From Capitulum mitella (lineage: Eukaryota; Arthropoda; Thecostraca; Pollicipedomorpha; Pollicipedidae): a DNA stretch of 64,000 bases. Location: positions 26,404,307-26,468,306 of the forward strand of contig CP099842.1 of assembly GCA_030062745.1 (NCBI GenBank), read 5' to 3'. How positions within the stretch are numbered: the stretch's first letter is position 1; every line of letters begins with the position of its first letter. Below are positions 25,601-34,608 of the stretch, piece by piece. The notes beneath the pieces were generated by a model that worked only from the letters and a program-made list of their open reading frames with translations, did no database searches and was not told the origin of the DNA. Position numbers and translations under genes: made by a program.

Positions 25601-28600
25601 AAATCCAGGGGAAGAGACAGCACGTTAACTGGTTGAGAAGCACTTTGACGGCAACGTCAAAGTCCCTCCTTAAAACGCAAGCATTCCCACCTCCTGAAAC
25701 AAGCCAGACCCGGCTTCGAAGGCAGCTGATCAGTTCGCTCTGGTAGCGCACAGGGCCGCCAACCGGCCAGCCGGCCACCCAATCTGCAGCCGCCGCCGCC
25801 GGCGGCGGCTGCCCGGCCGAGACGAGCAGGGCCGAGCTGCCGGAAGCTGTTAGCCGGCGGCGCGGCGCCGTCGGCGGCGGCCGGCTGCAGGCACTGGAGC
25901 GGGGCCGCCGCCCGGTGTTGACTCGGCCGCCGCTGACGGACGGCTGTCTGCCGTCTGTGTGGAGAGGTGTCGGCCTCCCGCCGTCCTGCCGCCGCCGCCG
26001 CCGCAGCCGGCCGCCCCCCCCCCCCCCCCTACCCCGCCCCAGAAACGTCGTCTGCCCGGACGCTCTCACGGTGCTGGTATTGACGCCCCCTCCGTCTCCG
26101 CTGCCCCCGCTGCCTCCGCCACTGACGCGTCGTGGCCGCTCTCCGGTGTACATTTGCCGGCGGTCTGAATGACATCGTTGACGGTGATGTCGATGCTGAC
26201 GTCTGCGCTCGCCCCGCAGAGACGCCGCTGACGCTGACGGCGAAGCTGAAAAGCCCGTCGAGGGTGATCCTGACGCTGGTGAACGGCGGCGCCATCGTCG
26301 ACTACCGCACTGTGGAGGGCGCCACCGCCCTGCACAAGGCTGTCGAGAGGAACAACTTTGAGGCGCTCAAGACCCTGCTCGGTAAGCGCAGCGTTTTGTG
26401 GCGCACGTGTCTCCGCCGACTGTGTGGGTTAAAAATCCGCTCTCCGTTACGCTGTTGACCGCAAATGTTCCTTAGTTGTCTTTCCACCACAAAATTGCTG
26501 CATTCTTTCCACCCTCGTTTTCCTTTTGTCTTGCAAGTTTTGCCGCGTAACTCATTGTAAATGAGCTCTTTGTTTCAGGATGGAACTGGTGGATGTATGA
26601 CAGCCGGTGGTTTAGTTTACCAGCGTGTAATTCATGGCTTCCCGTGGAAACACAATCATCTATCCAATACCGTTGTCAGTCACATCGTTAAATCATAATA
26701 GCGTGTTGACAAAGACGCTCTTAAAACGTTGATGCTCTGAGAACGAAAACGGGGCGGGAACATTAACCACGGCCGGTGTTCTGCGTCGTCTCCGTCTGTG
26801 CTCGGCCGTGACGCGGCGCCGTCCGCCGGCAGACCTGGGCGCATCACCCAACTACCAGGACGCCAAGGGCCTGACACCGCTCTACTACTCAATCCTGTAC
26901 AACGCCAACGCCAGCATCACGCAGGCGCTGCTGCACGACCACGCCACAATCGGCGCCCAGGACTCGCAGGGCTGGGCCGAGGTCCACCAGGTCTGTCGGG
27001 GCATCGCGCACGGAGCAGTGGCGATGAGGCGCGCAGGGTTGTTTACGTGACTTTACGGAGGAGGCATGCGTGGGGTGTTTGAGGACTTGTCGGGAAAGGT
27101 GACGCACCGGTGTCGTCAGATTCTGGCGATCGCTTTCGTGTTCACTGTGAAAATCTCGTATTTTGTTAACAATACATGTACTTCCTTTGTTTCGCGGCAT
27201 TGTATCGTGCAACATGCAAAGGTTGTTGCAATTTGTAACATGATACAGCTTTCTTGGAGTCGCATTCTCGCAATACCTAACGCAAGCATGCTTTGATTTT
27301 TGTCACCCGCCGGCACGACGGTAGGAATTTCCTTCAGTGCTTGGCAGAGGCGTAAGCCATTTCTTGGTATCTGAGTATCATTAATGCCACGTCTTTTACT
27401 GGAGTCTCGCCTACGTCAAGCCGTCACCATAACAGCCGGCTTCTTCTGACGACAGGCGGCGCGGCGGTCGATGACCCAGCACCTGGAACACCTGCTCTTC
27501 TACGGCGCCGAGCTGAACGCACAGAACGCCTCGGGCAACACGCCCCTGCACGTGTGCGCCATCAACGGGGAGGAGGCGTGCGCACGCGTGCTGCTGTTCC
27601 GCGGCGCCGACCGCGAGGCGCTCAACTTCGCGAACCAGACGCCGTACCAGGTGGCCGTGATCGCCGGCAACCTGGAGCTGGCTGAGGTCATCCAGAGACA
27701 CCAGCCCGAGGACGTCGGTCAGTACGACGTCGGCAGGCGGGCAGGCAGGGGCCTGAGCTGGGAAAACGCGTGCGTGTGGCTGTAAAAGTCAACACGCGAT
27801 ACGGTGCCAACTCTTCCAGTTGAATTGCTTAGTCGTTGATGTTCAGTTTTTGGTGCATATCTTTGTGCCCTTATGAAGAATATGCATCCAGCTTTTTTAT
27901 ACTGAGAGGCTCCTTTGGAGAGAGGACCTAGGTCGCTTGCATCTGAATGACGTAGCAACCGCTCTTGGCGATGACGGTAACACTCCGCCCGTTACCACGG
28001 CCTGGGAAAGGGCTCATCTCAGGCGGCGTTGGGGCAGTACTTTGCTCCGGACCTCACCGCCGTCGCTTGCGTCGCCAGTGCCGTTCAAGGAGGCGCCCAA
28101 GTACAACCCGCGGCGCCGTTCGGGCATCGTGCTGCCACGTACCCACTCCGAGTCGCGCCTGAGCTCGCCGCTCCCCAAGCCGCCGTCGCCGTCGCCGTCG
28201 AACCGGTCGCTGCCGCCGTTCTCGTCGGCCTCGAGCCTGAGCGAGGCGAGCACGGGCAGCAGCGGCACCTGCACGCAGCCGACCAGCGAGGCCGACCCGG
28301 CCCTGCTGCAGGGTGGGTGCCCAGGAGCACAGCGGACAGCGGCCGGCCTCGGCCCGGTCCCGACCAGGACGTGGACCTGGACCGGCTTTGGATTAAATGT
28401 TTCGTCCTTGCAAGCGTTTTGAACCGCTAGTTTTCGTTTTCTGCGTGCTGGAGGTATCGGCACCTAGCAAATCTCGCTCTAAATTATCCATTTGTCTGCG
28501 GAATTTGAGCAAGTTTTGTTTACTTTTATCTCTATTTTTCATTGCATCATTACGTCCTTCTGCATAGTGCTTTCAACCAGATCTCCGCGCGCTGCTTTAC

Positions 28601-31600
28601 TGCTTGGGCTTAGTCCATGGCTTTCGGGCGCTTAACGTGAACTCGCGTGATTTTGTACTTTGCTGCACTTGTGTAGTTTTATCGTGCATAAGCTGTTAAA
28701 AGGAAGATGGTTCCACTGTTTCAAGGTAAAGCTTGAATAAGCCGATCGATCTGGACCTGACACATCTGTTACTTAAATACGGCCCTTCCAATGTTTTCAT
28801 TTGTGCTGTCGATTTTATCAATGAGTCACCAGCTTCACTTGAAAAAGACCCAAAACTAGTCTCGCCAGGTATACCATCCCAGAGGATTATCTCCGTAGCT
28901 GTCCATCAGACCGAAGAAAGCACAGAAATGCTGCGTCCACCGGTCCCGACCGGACGCCTTCATGCCCGCAGGCAAGGACCTGTTCGACGTGGTGTCGGAG
29001 AGCTCCGGCGTGGGCACCAGCAACGGCTCCGGCTCGGGCGAGAGCTGCGACACCAACCCGGAGACGGGCCTGCTGCTGCCAGGCGCCGGTACCACGGTCG
29101 TCTGCATGGAGGCCTACACCAGCAGCCTGTCCGGACACCTGAGCCTCATGCAGGGCGACATTATCGAGGGTAAGTCTCGGGTGGCTGCGCTGATTACAAG
29201 GTCTGTGTGTCGGCTTATGTCTGGACCGGACGGATTTTGCATAGACGGGGCAGCTGGCGTGATAACATGGGTTCCCGTTTAGGTGGCGGTCTCAGAGTCC
29301 GGCGCGGTGGCGCTGCTGACTGGTGACGTCAAGGGATTAAAGGGCGGTCGGCCCGGGATTGCTCGGCTTGATACACGGTGACATTTTCGAGAGCAGGTTC
29401 ACGGACGGCGGAGGCTCATGATAGCATATTCCCGAGGCACTTGATAATGCAGAATGACGTCGTTGGGAAGGGCATCCGACCTGGCATTACATATCTCTGA
29501 GTGGGACGAGATTTCCATATCTTGAGAGTTTCTATTTTTACCGCCTTGTTTCAGAAGAACATTAGTATGGGCAGACAGTTTTTCACCTACAGTTAGCGTG
29601 TACCATATACATATTAGTATATTTAAAGTACCTGTTTTGCCGAGCATAATGAAATGCTTGGTCTCACGCCTGTGGTTCCTCAAGGTAGAGGCTTAACATC
29701 CCGGCGTGCCCCATCGTTTGTCCGTCCGATTGGAACCTGGGCATGGATCTATGTCCGGGTTTTACAGCACAGCCTTAGTTCCTACGGCGCTATGTGGTTC
29801 GTGGAGTGTCCACACTAACAGCGGCTGGTGTGCCTCCCTCGCAGTGTCTGCCTCCACGGACAGCGGCCTGCTGGAGGGCTGTCTGGCCGGCCAGATGGGC
29901 CTGTTCCCGGCGCGCTGCGTGCAGGAGGTGCGCCTGCGCAAGGCGCTGCCGCCGGCCGCGCCGCCGCCGGCCGAGCCGCAGTACGGCCGTCTGGACGCGC
30001 TGAGCACGCCCTACGGCACGACGCCGCGCCACCGTCGGCCGCCGGCGCAGCCGCTGCAGCCGCGCACGGTCGTGCTGCACCGCAGCGCGCGCGGCTTCGG
30101 GTTCGTGCTGCGCGGCGCCAAGTCGAGCTCGCCGCTGATGGAGCTGCGGCCCGACCGAGCGCTGCCCGGCGCTCCAGTACCTGGACGACGTGGACCCGGG
30201 CGGCGTGGCGGAGCGCGCCGGCCTCAAGAAGTGGGACTTCATACTGGCGGTGAGCGGGCAGCAGCGCGACGAGCTCGCAGGGGTCGTGGCCGGGGTGGGG
30301 CGAGACAGTGTGGTGAAAACGGCTGATTGAGAAGTTTGAGTGTAGATATTTATACGGCATGCACCAGCGTAACAGTCCTTTGCGTAGGGTTGTGTTCTTT
30401 TCTCTTCATTTCATTTCTTTCTGTGGGGGTATTGTGGTTTTGATGAGATCGCTATCAGCAGCTGTCAGAAGCTTCAAGTCCTATGTATCAGGGTGTCGTC
30501 CTCTACCGCCATGCGACATAATTTCTCTCCGCTGGTCTGCGCCTTTGTCTCCCTCCGTCGGCCCGCGTGACCGCGTCGCCCCTGCCGCCGCAGATCAACG
30601 GCGCCGACGTGAGCCAGGCGTCGCACGAGGTGGTGGTGCAGCAGATCTGCCAGGCCGGCGACCTGGTGGCCATGACCGTCGTCTCGCTGCCGGAGCCGGC
30701 CGACGGCGGCGACCAGGCGCGCTCCTTCTCGACGCTGCCGCGCAAGCTGTCGGCCGCGTCGGTCGGCGGCCGGCCGCCGATCCCGCCGCTGCCGCCCAAG
30801 CGCGACCCGAAGACGACCCTGAGCGTGGGCCGCGCCCGGGCCCGCTCCATGTTCGGCAACTACCCCGAGATCGGTGGGTGGCGGCGCCACTTCTGAACGG
30901 ACGTGTGCCCGGGCCATGGAATGCAATTTATCCTCGTTTTGCGTCTGATTTAAGCTCATCATCTCGGCACCGCTTTGCCGTGGCGGGACACGATCTTCCC
31001 GAGATGACGCAGTGACGCACCCAGGCCAACGAAAGACTTAATACAAAACGGACCGGTGGTAACCTGCATTCCATGGCGGTCCAGGCACATTTCCAGTTCT
31101 AAGGCGTCCGGTCTGGGGCTTTGGACGACTGCGCCGGTCATGTTGCGGCTCCTGTGGTTTCCGGCCAAGCGCCTGAGCAGATGGAAGGCCTGCCGCTGGC
31201 AGTGACATCACCTGGTAACGCTGCTTCTGGTGGCGGTCGTGACTGTTACGGTTGATTTCGAGCGCGGTGAAAGCCGGCCGGGACCGGTTCTAAGTCCTGT
31301 GCGGCCTCCGCGTCCCTGGTGGTCGCGGCCCTTATCTGGCGCATTTATCGGTCAAACCGAAGAGCATAACACGACTGGCGCAGGTGCATTCATGTCTGGG
31401 TACGGTTAAAAGCAAACGCTGAAACCGCACGGTGGCCGGCCGGCGGCATAATGCCTCGGTAAGCCCGGCTTACGCCTGCGCCGGCAGCTTACCCGGGGTG
31501 ACTGCAGCTAATAATGCACGTCGACCGTGCGCGCGCCTCCCCTGCCGTCCGCGGCGCGCCAGTCCTCTCGTCGGGTCCGGCCGGTCGAGGCACGCGGTGG

Positions 31601-34600
31601 GCTCGCGCGTCCACCGCCTGATGCTCGGTCAGGCGGCGGGTAGCGGCTGTGTGGGTCCGGCGCGCCATCGCCAGCGCCAGCGCCAGCGCCGCTCACCGCC
31701 GCCCCCGCCCCGCAGAGGCGCTGGACCGCGCCATCCACGACTACGACTCGGAGGGGCGCAGCACCAACAGCAGCTCGGTCGACTCGGAGACGTACAAGGT
31801 GCCGGCCGTGAAGGTCGCCTCGATCCGGACGCGGCCAACCAGCTCGCGGCTGACGTCGCGCGAGCTCGAGGAGATGTTCGCCCGCCAGGGCTCGGCGCCC
31901 CGCTACCCGCCGACGGCAGGCCAGGGCGGGCCGCGCGTCTACGCCAGCGTCGCCGAGATGAAGCGGCACAAGGTGAGGCGTCGGCGGCGGACTCCCCCGT
32001 CCTTCGGCGACGTGGCTGTGTGGCTGAGCGCTGTGAGCAGTGTTGTTCACTTCGTGGTCTGAGTTGCAAGGCGAGCCGTGAGCATGTGTATACGAGTGCG
32101 ATTGAAATCAAGGCGTGTACACATTTTGTAACGCTCACGGTGAAAAGTGTCTGTTGGCACCCCTCCTCAGACGATTCATTGCCTCACGTTCGATTGCAGG
32201 GCAAAAAGCCAAAGGGCGTGCCGCTGGAATCGGTGTACGTCGGCGACACGGGCAGCTTGCGCAAGGACTTCCACAGCACTCCGGACCTGCAGAACGCCGC
32301 TTCGTGGATGGAGCGGCGCCGCAGCCACTCGCAGGAGGACCTGCACGCGCTGCGGCACGGGCCGGGCGCGCGGCTCGGCCCGCACGCCTTCTGGTCCAGC
32401 ACGGAGCACCTGTACGGCCGGGCGCGCCGGCCCAGCGCCGAGACCAGCAGCGAGGCCAGCGAGGAGCCCAGCATCGGGCGCGGCGGCGCCGCCCGCCGGG
32501 CGCGCCACCTGAAGGCGCGCGGCCGCGCCGGCGGGCCGGCCGTGCCGCTGCTGGCGGCTGGCGAGTACGCCGTGCCGCCGCCGCTGGGCGACGGCCGCCG
32601 CGTGCCGTCCACCTTCCGGCCGTCGGCCGACGCCAAGCTGTATGCCTCGCCGGCCGAGCTGCGCACGCTGGCCTTCCAGGAAGGCGACGCATCCACGCTG
32701 CGGCGTCGGCTGCAGGCGCGCTCGCGGAGCGTCCCGCCGGCGGCGCGCGGTGACGGCCCGCCCTCCGAGCCGGCCACGCCCACGCCCACCTCGGACGAGA
32801 CGACGCCGACCAACGGCGTGCCGCCGGCTGGCGCCGCGCTGGCCGAGCTTTACGCGCGGCCCCTGCGCCGGCCGCCGGCGACTCCCGACGACGAGCTGCC
32901 GCCGCCACCGCCGGCGCTGCTCGAGCTCAAGCCGCCGCCGTCGCCGCGTTCGCGCTGCCCGGCGGCGCCGCCCGCCCCCGCCCCCGCCCCCGCCCCCGCC
33001 GCAGCGCCGACCAGTCCGACGAGCCCCCCCGGTGGGTCGAACCTGCAGGCGATGCTGGCGGAGAAGGTGGCGGAGCGCCGGCGCCGGCTCAGTCTGGGCG
33101 ACGTGGGCAGCGAGCCAGCCCTGCGGTCGGCGCCGCCGGCGGAGGCGGCCGAGGAGGCCGACTGCGTGGAGCAGGTGACGCGGATACAGCTCGGTAAGAA
33201 GCCGCCGCCATCAGGCATACCCAGCCCTACCAAGGCGCCCAGCCAGGGCATGACCAAGTCGCACACGATCGGCAGCCTGAGCGGCGACGACCTGCGCGCC
33301 GCGCGCTCAAAGCTGCGCAGCGCCAAGCTGCCGCCGCCGACGCGCGACGCCGAGGAGGGCGACAACTCGTCGTCGGGCGTGAGCTCGGACCACGACCAGG
33401 CGCAGCCCAAGTACGTGACGTTCATCCCGACCGAGGGCGCGCCGTACACGCGCCGCCAGGACGAGAGCGAGGAGTCTGAGAGCTCGGACGACACCAGCGA
33501 CCGCACCTGGATCCTGAGCTCGGAACGCGCACGACAGGCGGGGAAACCGGCGCGGCCGACCGCCGCCGCCGAGCCGCGCAAGGCCAGCAGCATCCCGTGC
33601 CTGTCGGGCCGCGCCGGCCGGGCCGCGCCGCCGGCCGCCGCGCCGCCGTCCAGCCTCAGCGCCAAGAGCGGCGTCGCCAAGCCGGTCTCGATCACAGTGC
33701 CGGGCGGGCGGCCGGCGCGCGACGGTCGCCAGCTGCGCTTCGGCGGCACCACGACGGTGGTGATCACGGGCGGCGGCTCGCCGGAGCCGGAGTCGGAGCC
33801 GGAGCCGCCCGCCGAGCAGAGCATCGAGCGCAGCCTGCAGCAGATCGAGAAGCACGCCAGTCAGCTGACCGGCGTCGCGGCGGCGGCGGCGGCGGCGGCG
33901 GCTCCGGCGGTCGTGCCGCCGCCGCCCGGCTTCGGCGGCGACGGCCTGCTGATCGCGCCGCCGCCCGAGTTCAGCGACCCAGCCGCCGAGGTGGCGGCCA
34001 AGCCGCCGGCGCCGAAACCGCCGCCCAAGCCCACCGCCGACGCTACCGCCGCCGCCGCCGCCGCCGCGGCCATGGGCGGGTCGCGCCTGGTGAAGCCCAA
34101 GACTCTGGGCCTGCGGAGCCGCTCGCCGGCGTCGCCCGGCGCCGCCTCGCCGACGTCACCGACCGCCGCGGCTTCGCCCGCCGGCCTGACGTCACCGGCC
34201 AGTGTGACGTCACCGGGCGGTGTGACGTCGCCTCGCGGCTCGGGCATTCCGCGCTGCGTGGGCGGCGCCCGGCGGCCGTCGGCTGGCAGCCCCAGTAAGA
34301 TCCCGGGCGTGCTGCGCGCCCGGCCGGCCGGCCTGCCGCAGCCGGCGGCGCCGGCGCACGTCAAGAACAGGTTCCGCAGCCTGGCCGTGGCCCAGTGGAC
34401 GGTGGAGGACACGTGCGACTGGCTGGAGAGCCTCTTCATGCCCGAGTACAAGGCGCGCTTCGCGGAGGCGGCCGTGGACGGCCAGCGGCTGCTGCGCCTC
34501 GACGGGCCCGGCATGGCCGAGCTGGGCGTCAAGCGCATGGGCCACCGGCTCAACATTGAGAAGTCGCTGAAGCGCCTGACGGTGCAGGCGCGCAGCCCGG

Positions 34601-34608
34601 CGCGGTAG
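6475..34608 (+). CDS. Shank: Shank postsynaptic scaffold protein (12 coding exons, complete, two +1 frame breaks)
   Basis: Coding exons are 6475-6621, 13554-13679, 22996-23177, 26220-26381, 26833-26990, 27456-27717, 28079-28312, 28972-29169, 29845-30249, 30594-30873, 31716-31972 and 32200-34608. Every junction has an AG acceptor and GT donor, and the phases agree throughout. Without one extra base in exon 3 and one in exon 9 the sum is 4818 nt, 1605 residues plus stop. Domain order is that of the Shank/ProSAP family: SPN ubiquitin-like fold (about 1-100), ankyrin repeats (about 140-345), SH3 (about 462-515), PDZ with a GFGF loop (about 565-665), proline-rich tail with PPPEF at 1390-1394, and SAM (about 1535-1599). 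Family knowledge: Shank links receptor complexes, Homer and the actin cytoskeleton under the synaptic membrane, and SAM domains polymerise. The order and conserved motifs make the assignment very secure. Vertebrates have three paralogues; this looks like the single invertebrate gene. Confidence 0.95.
6622..13553 (+). other. Shank intron 1
   Basis: Donor GTGAGA, acceptor ttccag. It begins with five same-strand CCAATC boxes (6665-6978). It contains GC-rich islands at about 6.9-7.2, 7.6-7.9, 10.2-11.1 and 12.1-12.9 kb separated by AT-richer DNA, and a 46-bp tandem repeat at 9335-9456. Long frames inside the islands show no domain. No nested gene is supported. Confidence 0.7.
9335..9456. repeat. 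46-bp tandem repeat, 2.6 copies
   Basis: Units start at 9335, 9381 and 9427, each beginning tgtrgygc and containing a -tctgttacctg- core followed by -tatacctc-. The first two units align along their full 46 bases with scattered substitutions and the third is partial. It lies in Shank intron 1. Confidence 0.75.
13554..13679 (+). CDS. Shank: Shank exon 2: second half of SPN domain
   Basis: Codes residues 50-91, including the signature NYGLFYPP followed by GKAGKFLDE, which is characteristic of Shank SPN domains. The acceptor is ttccag before GAG and the donor is GTGAGT after CTC GAG. Phase is 0 on both sides and the length is exactly 42 codons. It lies about 6.9 kb downstream of exon 1. Confidence 0.95.
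15200..16135 (+). promoter_or_regulatory. CpG-rich block with CRE in Shank intron 2
   Basis: Very GC- and CpG-rich stretch with a perfect CRE (TGACGTCA) at 15410-15417 and a 17-base G run at 15638-15654. It immediately precedes the candidate alternative first exon at 16242, so it could be an internal promoter. It also contains long accidental ORFs on both strands that have no recognisable motif. Function is inferred. Confidence 0.3.
16137..16199. repeat. 7-bp tandem repeat (GTGAGCG/GTGAGCA)
   Basis: About nine heptamers alternating gtgagcg and gtgagca, with two variant units at the 5' end. It ends about 40 bases before the candidate alternative first-exon ATG and so may lie in its 5' UTR. 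Each unit contains a GTGAGC donor-like string. Confidence 0.8.
16242..16346 (+). CDS. Shank: Candidate alternative first exon of Shank (internal promoter isoform)
   Basis: An ATG with G at -3 opens 35 codons (MFSVEERASRSRLPAPRDAQ and onward to MTDVV), basic and Ser/Arg-rich. They end exactly at a consensus donor GTAAGT (16347). Its outgoing phase is 0, the phase exon 3 accepts, so splicing to 22996 would replace residues 1-91 and remove most of the SPN domain. A GC-rich block with a perfect CRE (15410-15417) lies upstream. Vertebrate SHANK genes are known to use internal promoters for N-terminally shortened forms. There is no transcript evidence, so this is inference from phase, start context and donor quality. 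Confidence 0.4.
18405..18700. repeat. 10-bp G-rich tandem array (GGGGCCGAGC)
   Basis: Roughly 25-30 copies of a 10-base unit with the core gggccgagcg, most regular at 18430-18600 and decaying on both sides. All three frames stay open across it, giving spurious Gly/Arg/Ala/Pro-rich ORFs. Regular GGGG tracts every 10 bases on the + strand could form quadruplexes. It lies in Shank intron 2. Confidence 0.9.
19791..19930. repeat. 20-bp minisatellite, about 7 copies
   Basis: Successive 20-base units begin at 19791, 19811, 19831, 19851, 19871, 19891 and 19911, with the pattern ggggaccacagaggacctcc and substitutions. The period is strict over at least six units. Intronic. Confidence 0.8.
20555..20760. 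repeat. Degenerate ~10-bp CT/CG-rich repeat
   Basis: Many variants of cctgccgtct and cctggcggct follow one another with irregular spacing. This resembles the array near 1.5 kb and may be an old minisatellite. Intronic. Confidence 0.55.
22640..22775. repeat. (TA)n microsatellite with TG tail
   Basis: A (TA) tract spans 22640-22694. It is interrupted by ggttagtttaggtt, continues as (AT) to about 22757, then changes to a TG-rich tail. The interruption contains TTAGG, the arthropod telomere unit, but only once, so nothing can be concluded from it. It lies 220 bases upstream of Shank exon 3. Confidence 0.95.
22996..23177 (+). CDS. Shank: Shank exon 3: SPN-ankyrin junction, carries a +1 base break
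   Basis: The exon opens with LKYKRRVYKMLKLDE, the end of the SPN domain, in one frame. From 23045 it continues as QLKAAHSRANLRRLLEYV and then GLDPNFHC in the next frame. Splice phases at both ends (0 in, 1 out) agree with the rest of the gene only if one base, probably a G at 23043-23044, is surplus. As written, the first frame runs into unrelated residues. The acceptor is gccgcag and the donor GTGGGT. A sequencing or assembly indel is the likeliest cause; a real disabling mutation cannot be excluded. Confidence 0.9.
23178..26219 (+). other. Shank intron 3
   Basis: Donor GTGGGT, acceptor ccgcag. It contains an AT-richer stretch at 24.5-25.2 kb that includes a 65-codon acidic open frame (24838-25035), and a GC-rich block at 25.74-26.1 kb with a 16-base C run (26014-26029). 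No second gene is supported. Confidence 0.7.
26220..26381 (+). CDS. Shank: Shank exon 4: ankyrin repeats
   Basis: Codes about residues 152-206: ETPLTLTAKL, then a segment ending in NGGAIVDYRT, then GATALHKAVERNNFEALKTLL. These are ankyrin helices and loops (G-TALH-A pattern). The acceptor is ccgcag at 26219 and the donor GTAAGC at 26382. It enters with 2 nt completing a Glu codon and leaves with 1 nt of the following Asp codon, matching exons 3 and 5. Confidence 0.95.
26833..26990 (+). CDS. Shank: Shank exon 5: ankyrin repeats
   Basis: Codes about residues 206-258, with DLGASPNYQDAKGLTPLYYS and later LLHDHATIGAQDSQGW, typical Shank ankyrin sequence. The acceptor is cggcag and the donor GTCTGT after CAC CAG. 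That is a weak donor by consensus but it falls precisely where family alignment puts the junction (HQ, followed by the next repeat). Confidence 0.93.
27456..27717 (+). CDS. Shank: Shank exon 6: last ankyrin repeats
   Basis: Codes about residues 259-346. Motifs include TQHLEHLLFYGAELNAQNAS, then GNTPLHVCAINGEEACARVL, then QTPYQVAVIAGNLELAEVI, the most conserved part of the Shank ankyrin block. The acceptor is gacag at 27455 and the donor GTCAGT at 27718 (phase 1). Confidence 0.96.
28079..28312 (+). CDS. Shank: Shank exon 7: ankyrin-SH3 linker
   Basis: Codes about residues 346-424. It begins with a split Val codon and PFKEAPKYNPRRR, the conserved short segment that follows the ankyrin block in Shank. 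After that comes a serine/proline-rich linker with no fold visible. The acceptor is gccag at 28078 and the donor GTGGGT at 28313, phase 1 on both sides. Confidence 0.9.
28972..29169 (+). CDS. Shank: Shank exon 8: linker and first half of SH3
   Basis: Codes about residues 424-490. A Ser/Gly-rich acidic start (GKDLFDVVSESSGVG) precedes TVVCMEAYTSSLSGHLSLMQ and GDIIE, the first SH3 strands and RT loop. The usual ALYDY aromatic motif is weak here, as is usual in Shank SH3 domains. The acceptor cccgcag at 28971 fits the incoming phase 1. The donor is GTAAGT at 29170. Confidence 0.85.
29845..30249 (+). CDS. Shank: Shank exon 9: SH3 end and PDZ start, carries a +1 base break
   Basis: Codes about residues 490-624. 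GLLEGCLAGQMGLFPARCVQ completes the SH3 domain. After a proline/alanine-rich linker, RTVVLHRSARGFGFVLRGAK opens the PDZ domain with its carboxylate-binding GFGF loop at 30093-30104. At about 30150-30157 the coding frame moves by +1: the next conserved block (ERCPALQYLDDVDPGGVAER) is in the other frame and runs to the donor GTGAGC at 30250. Exon length is 3n+1 over the phase expectation, which confirms one surplus base. Confidence 0.92.
30594..30873 (+). CDS. Shank: Shank exon 10: second half of PDZ
   Basis: Codes about residues 625-718. INGADVSQASHEVVVQQICQ and GDLVAMTVV form the PDZ helix (with the specificity His of SQASHE) and the last strand. It then enters a basic/proline-rich stretch with PPIPPLPPKRDPKTTLSVGR, similar to the region after the vertebrate Shank PDZ. 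The acceptor is ccgcag at 30593 and the donor GTGGGT at 30874. Confidence 0.95.
31716..31972 (+). CDS. Shank: Shank exon 11: post-PDZ linker
   Basis: Codes about residues 718-803 (ALDRAIHDYDSEGRSTNSSS and onward to VYASVAEMKRHK). It is low in hydrophobics and probably disordered. The acceptor ccccgcag at 31715 completes a Glu codon from exon 10. The donor is GTGAGG at 31973, phase 0. The short intron that follows is 227 nt. Confidence 0.9.
32200..34608 (+). CDS. Shank: Shank exon 12: proline-rich tail, Homer motif, SAM domain, stop
   Basis: Codes residues 804-1605. It starts GKKPKGVPLESVYVGDTGSL after the acceptor gattgcag. Most of it is disordered, rich in Pro, Ala, Ser and Arg, with alanine runs near 33880-33903 and 34045-34070. 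PPPEF (33958-33972) and PPPPGF (33916-33933) fit the PPxxF consensus bound by Homer EVH1 domains. KPPAPKPPPKP follows at about 34000 and resembles the cortactin SH3 ligand. The C-terminus holds a SAM domain from 34393 (QWTVEDTCDWLESLFMPEYK, later GVKRMGHRLNIEKSLKRL), with the TAG stop at 34606-34608. The long exon fits the single large 3' coding exon common in Shank genes. Confidence 0.95.
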   Translation, partial: GKKPKGVPLESVYVGDTGSLRKDFHSTPDLQNAASWMERRRSHSQEDLHALRHGPGARLGPHAFWSSTEHLYGRARRPSAETSSEASEEPSIGRGGAARRARHLKARGRAGGPAVPLLAAGEYAVPPPLGDGRRVPSTFRPSADAKLYASPAELRTLAFQEGDASTLRRRLQARSRSVPPAARGDGPPSEPATPTPTSDETTPTNGVPPAGAALAELYARPLRRPPATPDDELPPPPPALLELKPPPSPRSRCPAAPPAPAPAPAPAAAPTSPTSPPGGSNLQAMLAEKVAERRRRLSLGDVGSEPALRSAPPAEAAEEADCVEQVTRIQLGKKPPPSGIPSPTKAPSQGMTKSHTIGSLSGDDLRAARSKLRSAKLPPPTRDAEEGDNSSSGVSSDHDQAQPKYVTFIPTEGAPYTRRQDESEESESSDDTSDRTWILSSERARQAGKPARPTAAAEPRKASSIPCLSGRAGRAAPPAAAPPSSLSAKSGVAKPVSITVPGGRPARDGRQLRFGGTTTVVITGGGSPEPESEPEPPAEQSIERSLQQIEKHASQLTGVAAAAAAAAAPAVVPPPPGFGGDGLLIAPPPEFSDPAAEVAAKPPAPKPPPKPTADATAAAAAAAAMGGSRLVKPKTLGLRSRSPASPGAASPTSPTAAASPAGLTSPASVTSPGGVTSPRGSGIPRCVGGARRPSAGSPSKIPGVLRARPAGLPQPAAPAHVKNRFRSLAVAQWTVEDTCDWLESLFMPEYKARFAEAAVDGQRLLRLDGPGMAELGVKRMGHRLNIEKSLKRLTVQARSPAR

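Noticed and set aside
26014-26029. Homopolymer runs (also 5282-5293 and 15638-15654) as functional elements
   Set aside because: Long G/C runs are common slippage products and assembly weak points. No further structure was seen around them.
31432-32199. Upstream part of the long frame that contains Shank exon 12
   Set aside because: The true exon starts at 32200 after a consensus acceptor. Exon 11 (31716-31972) is in a different frame, so the earlier part of this frame is intron and chance.
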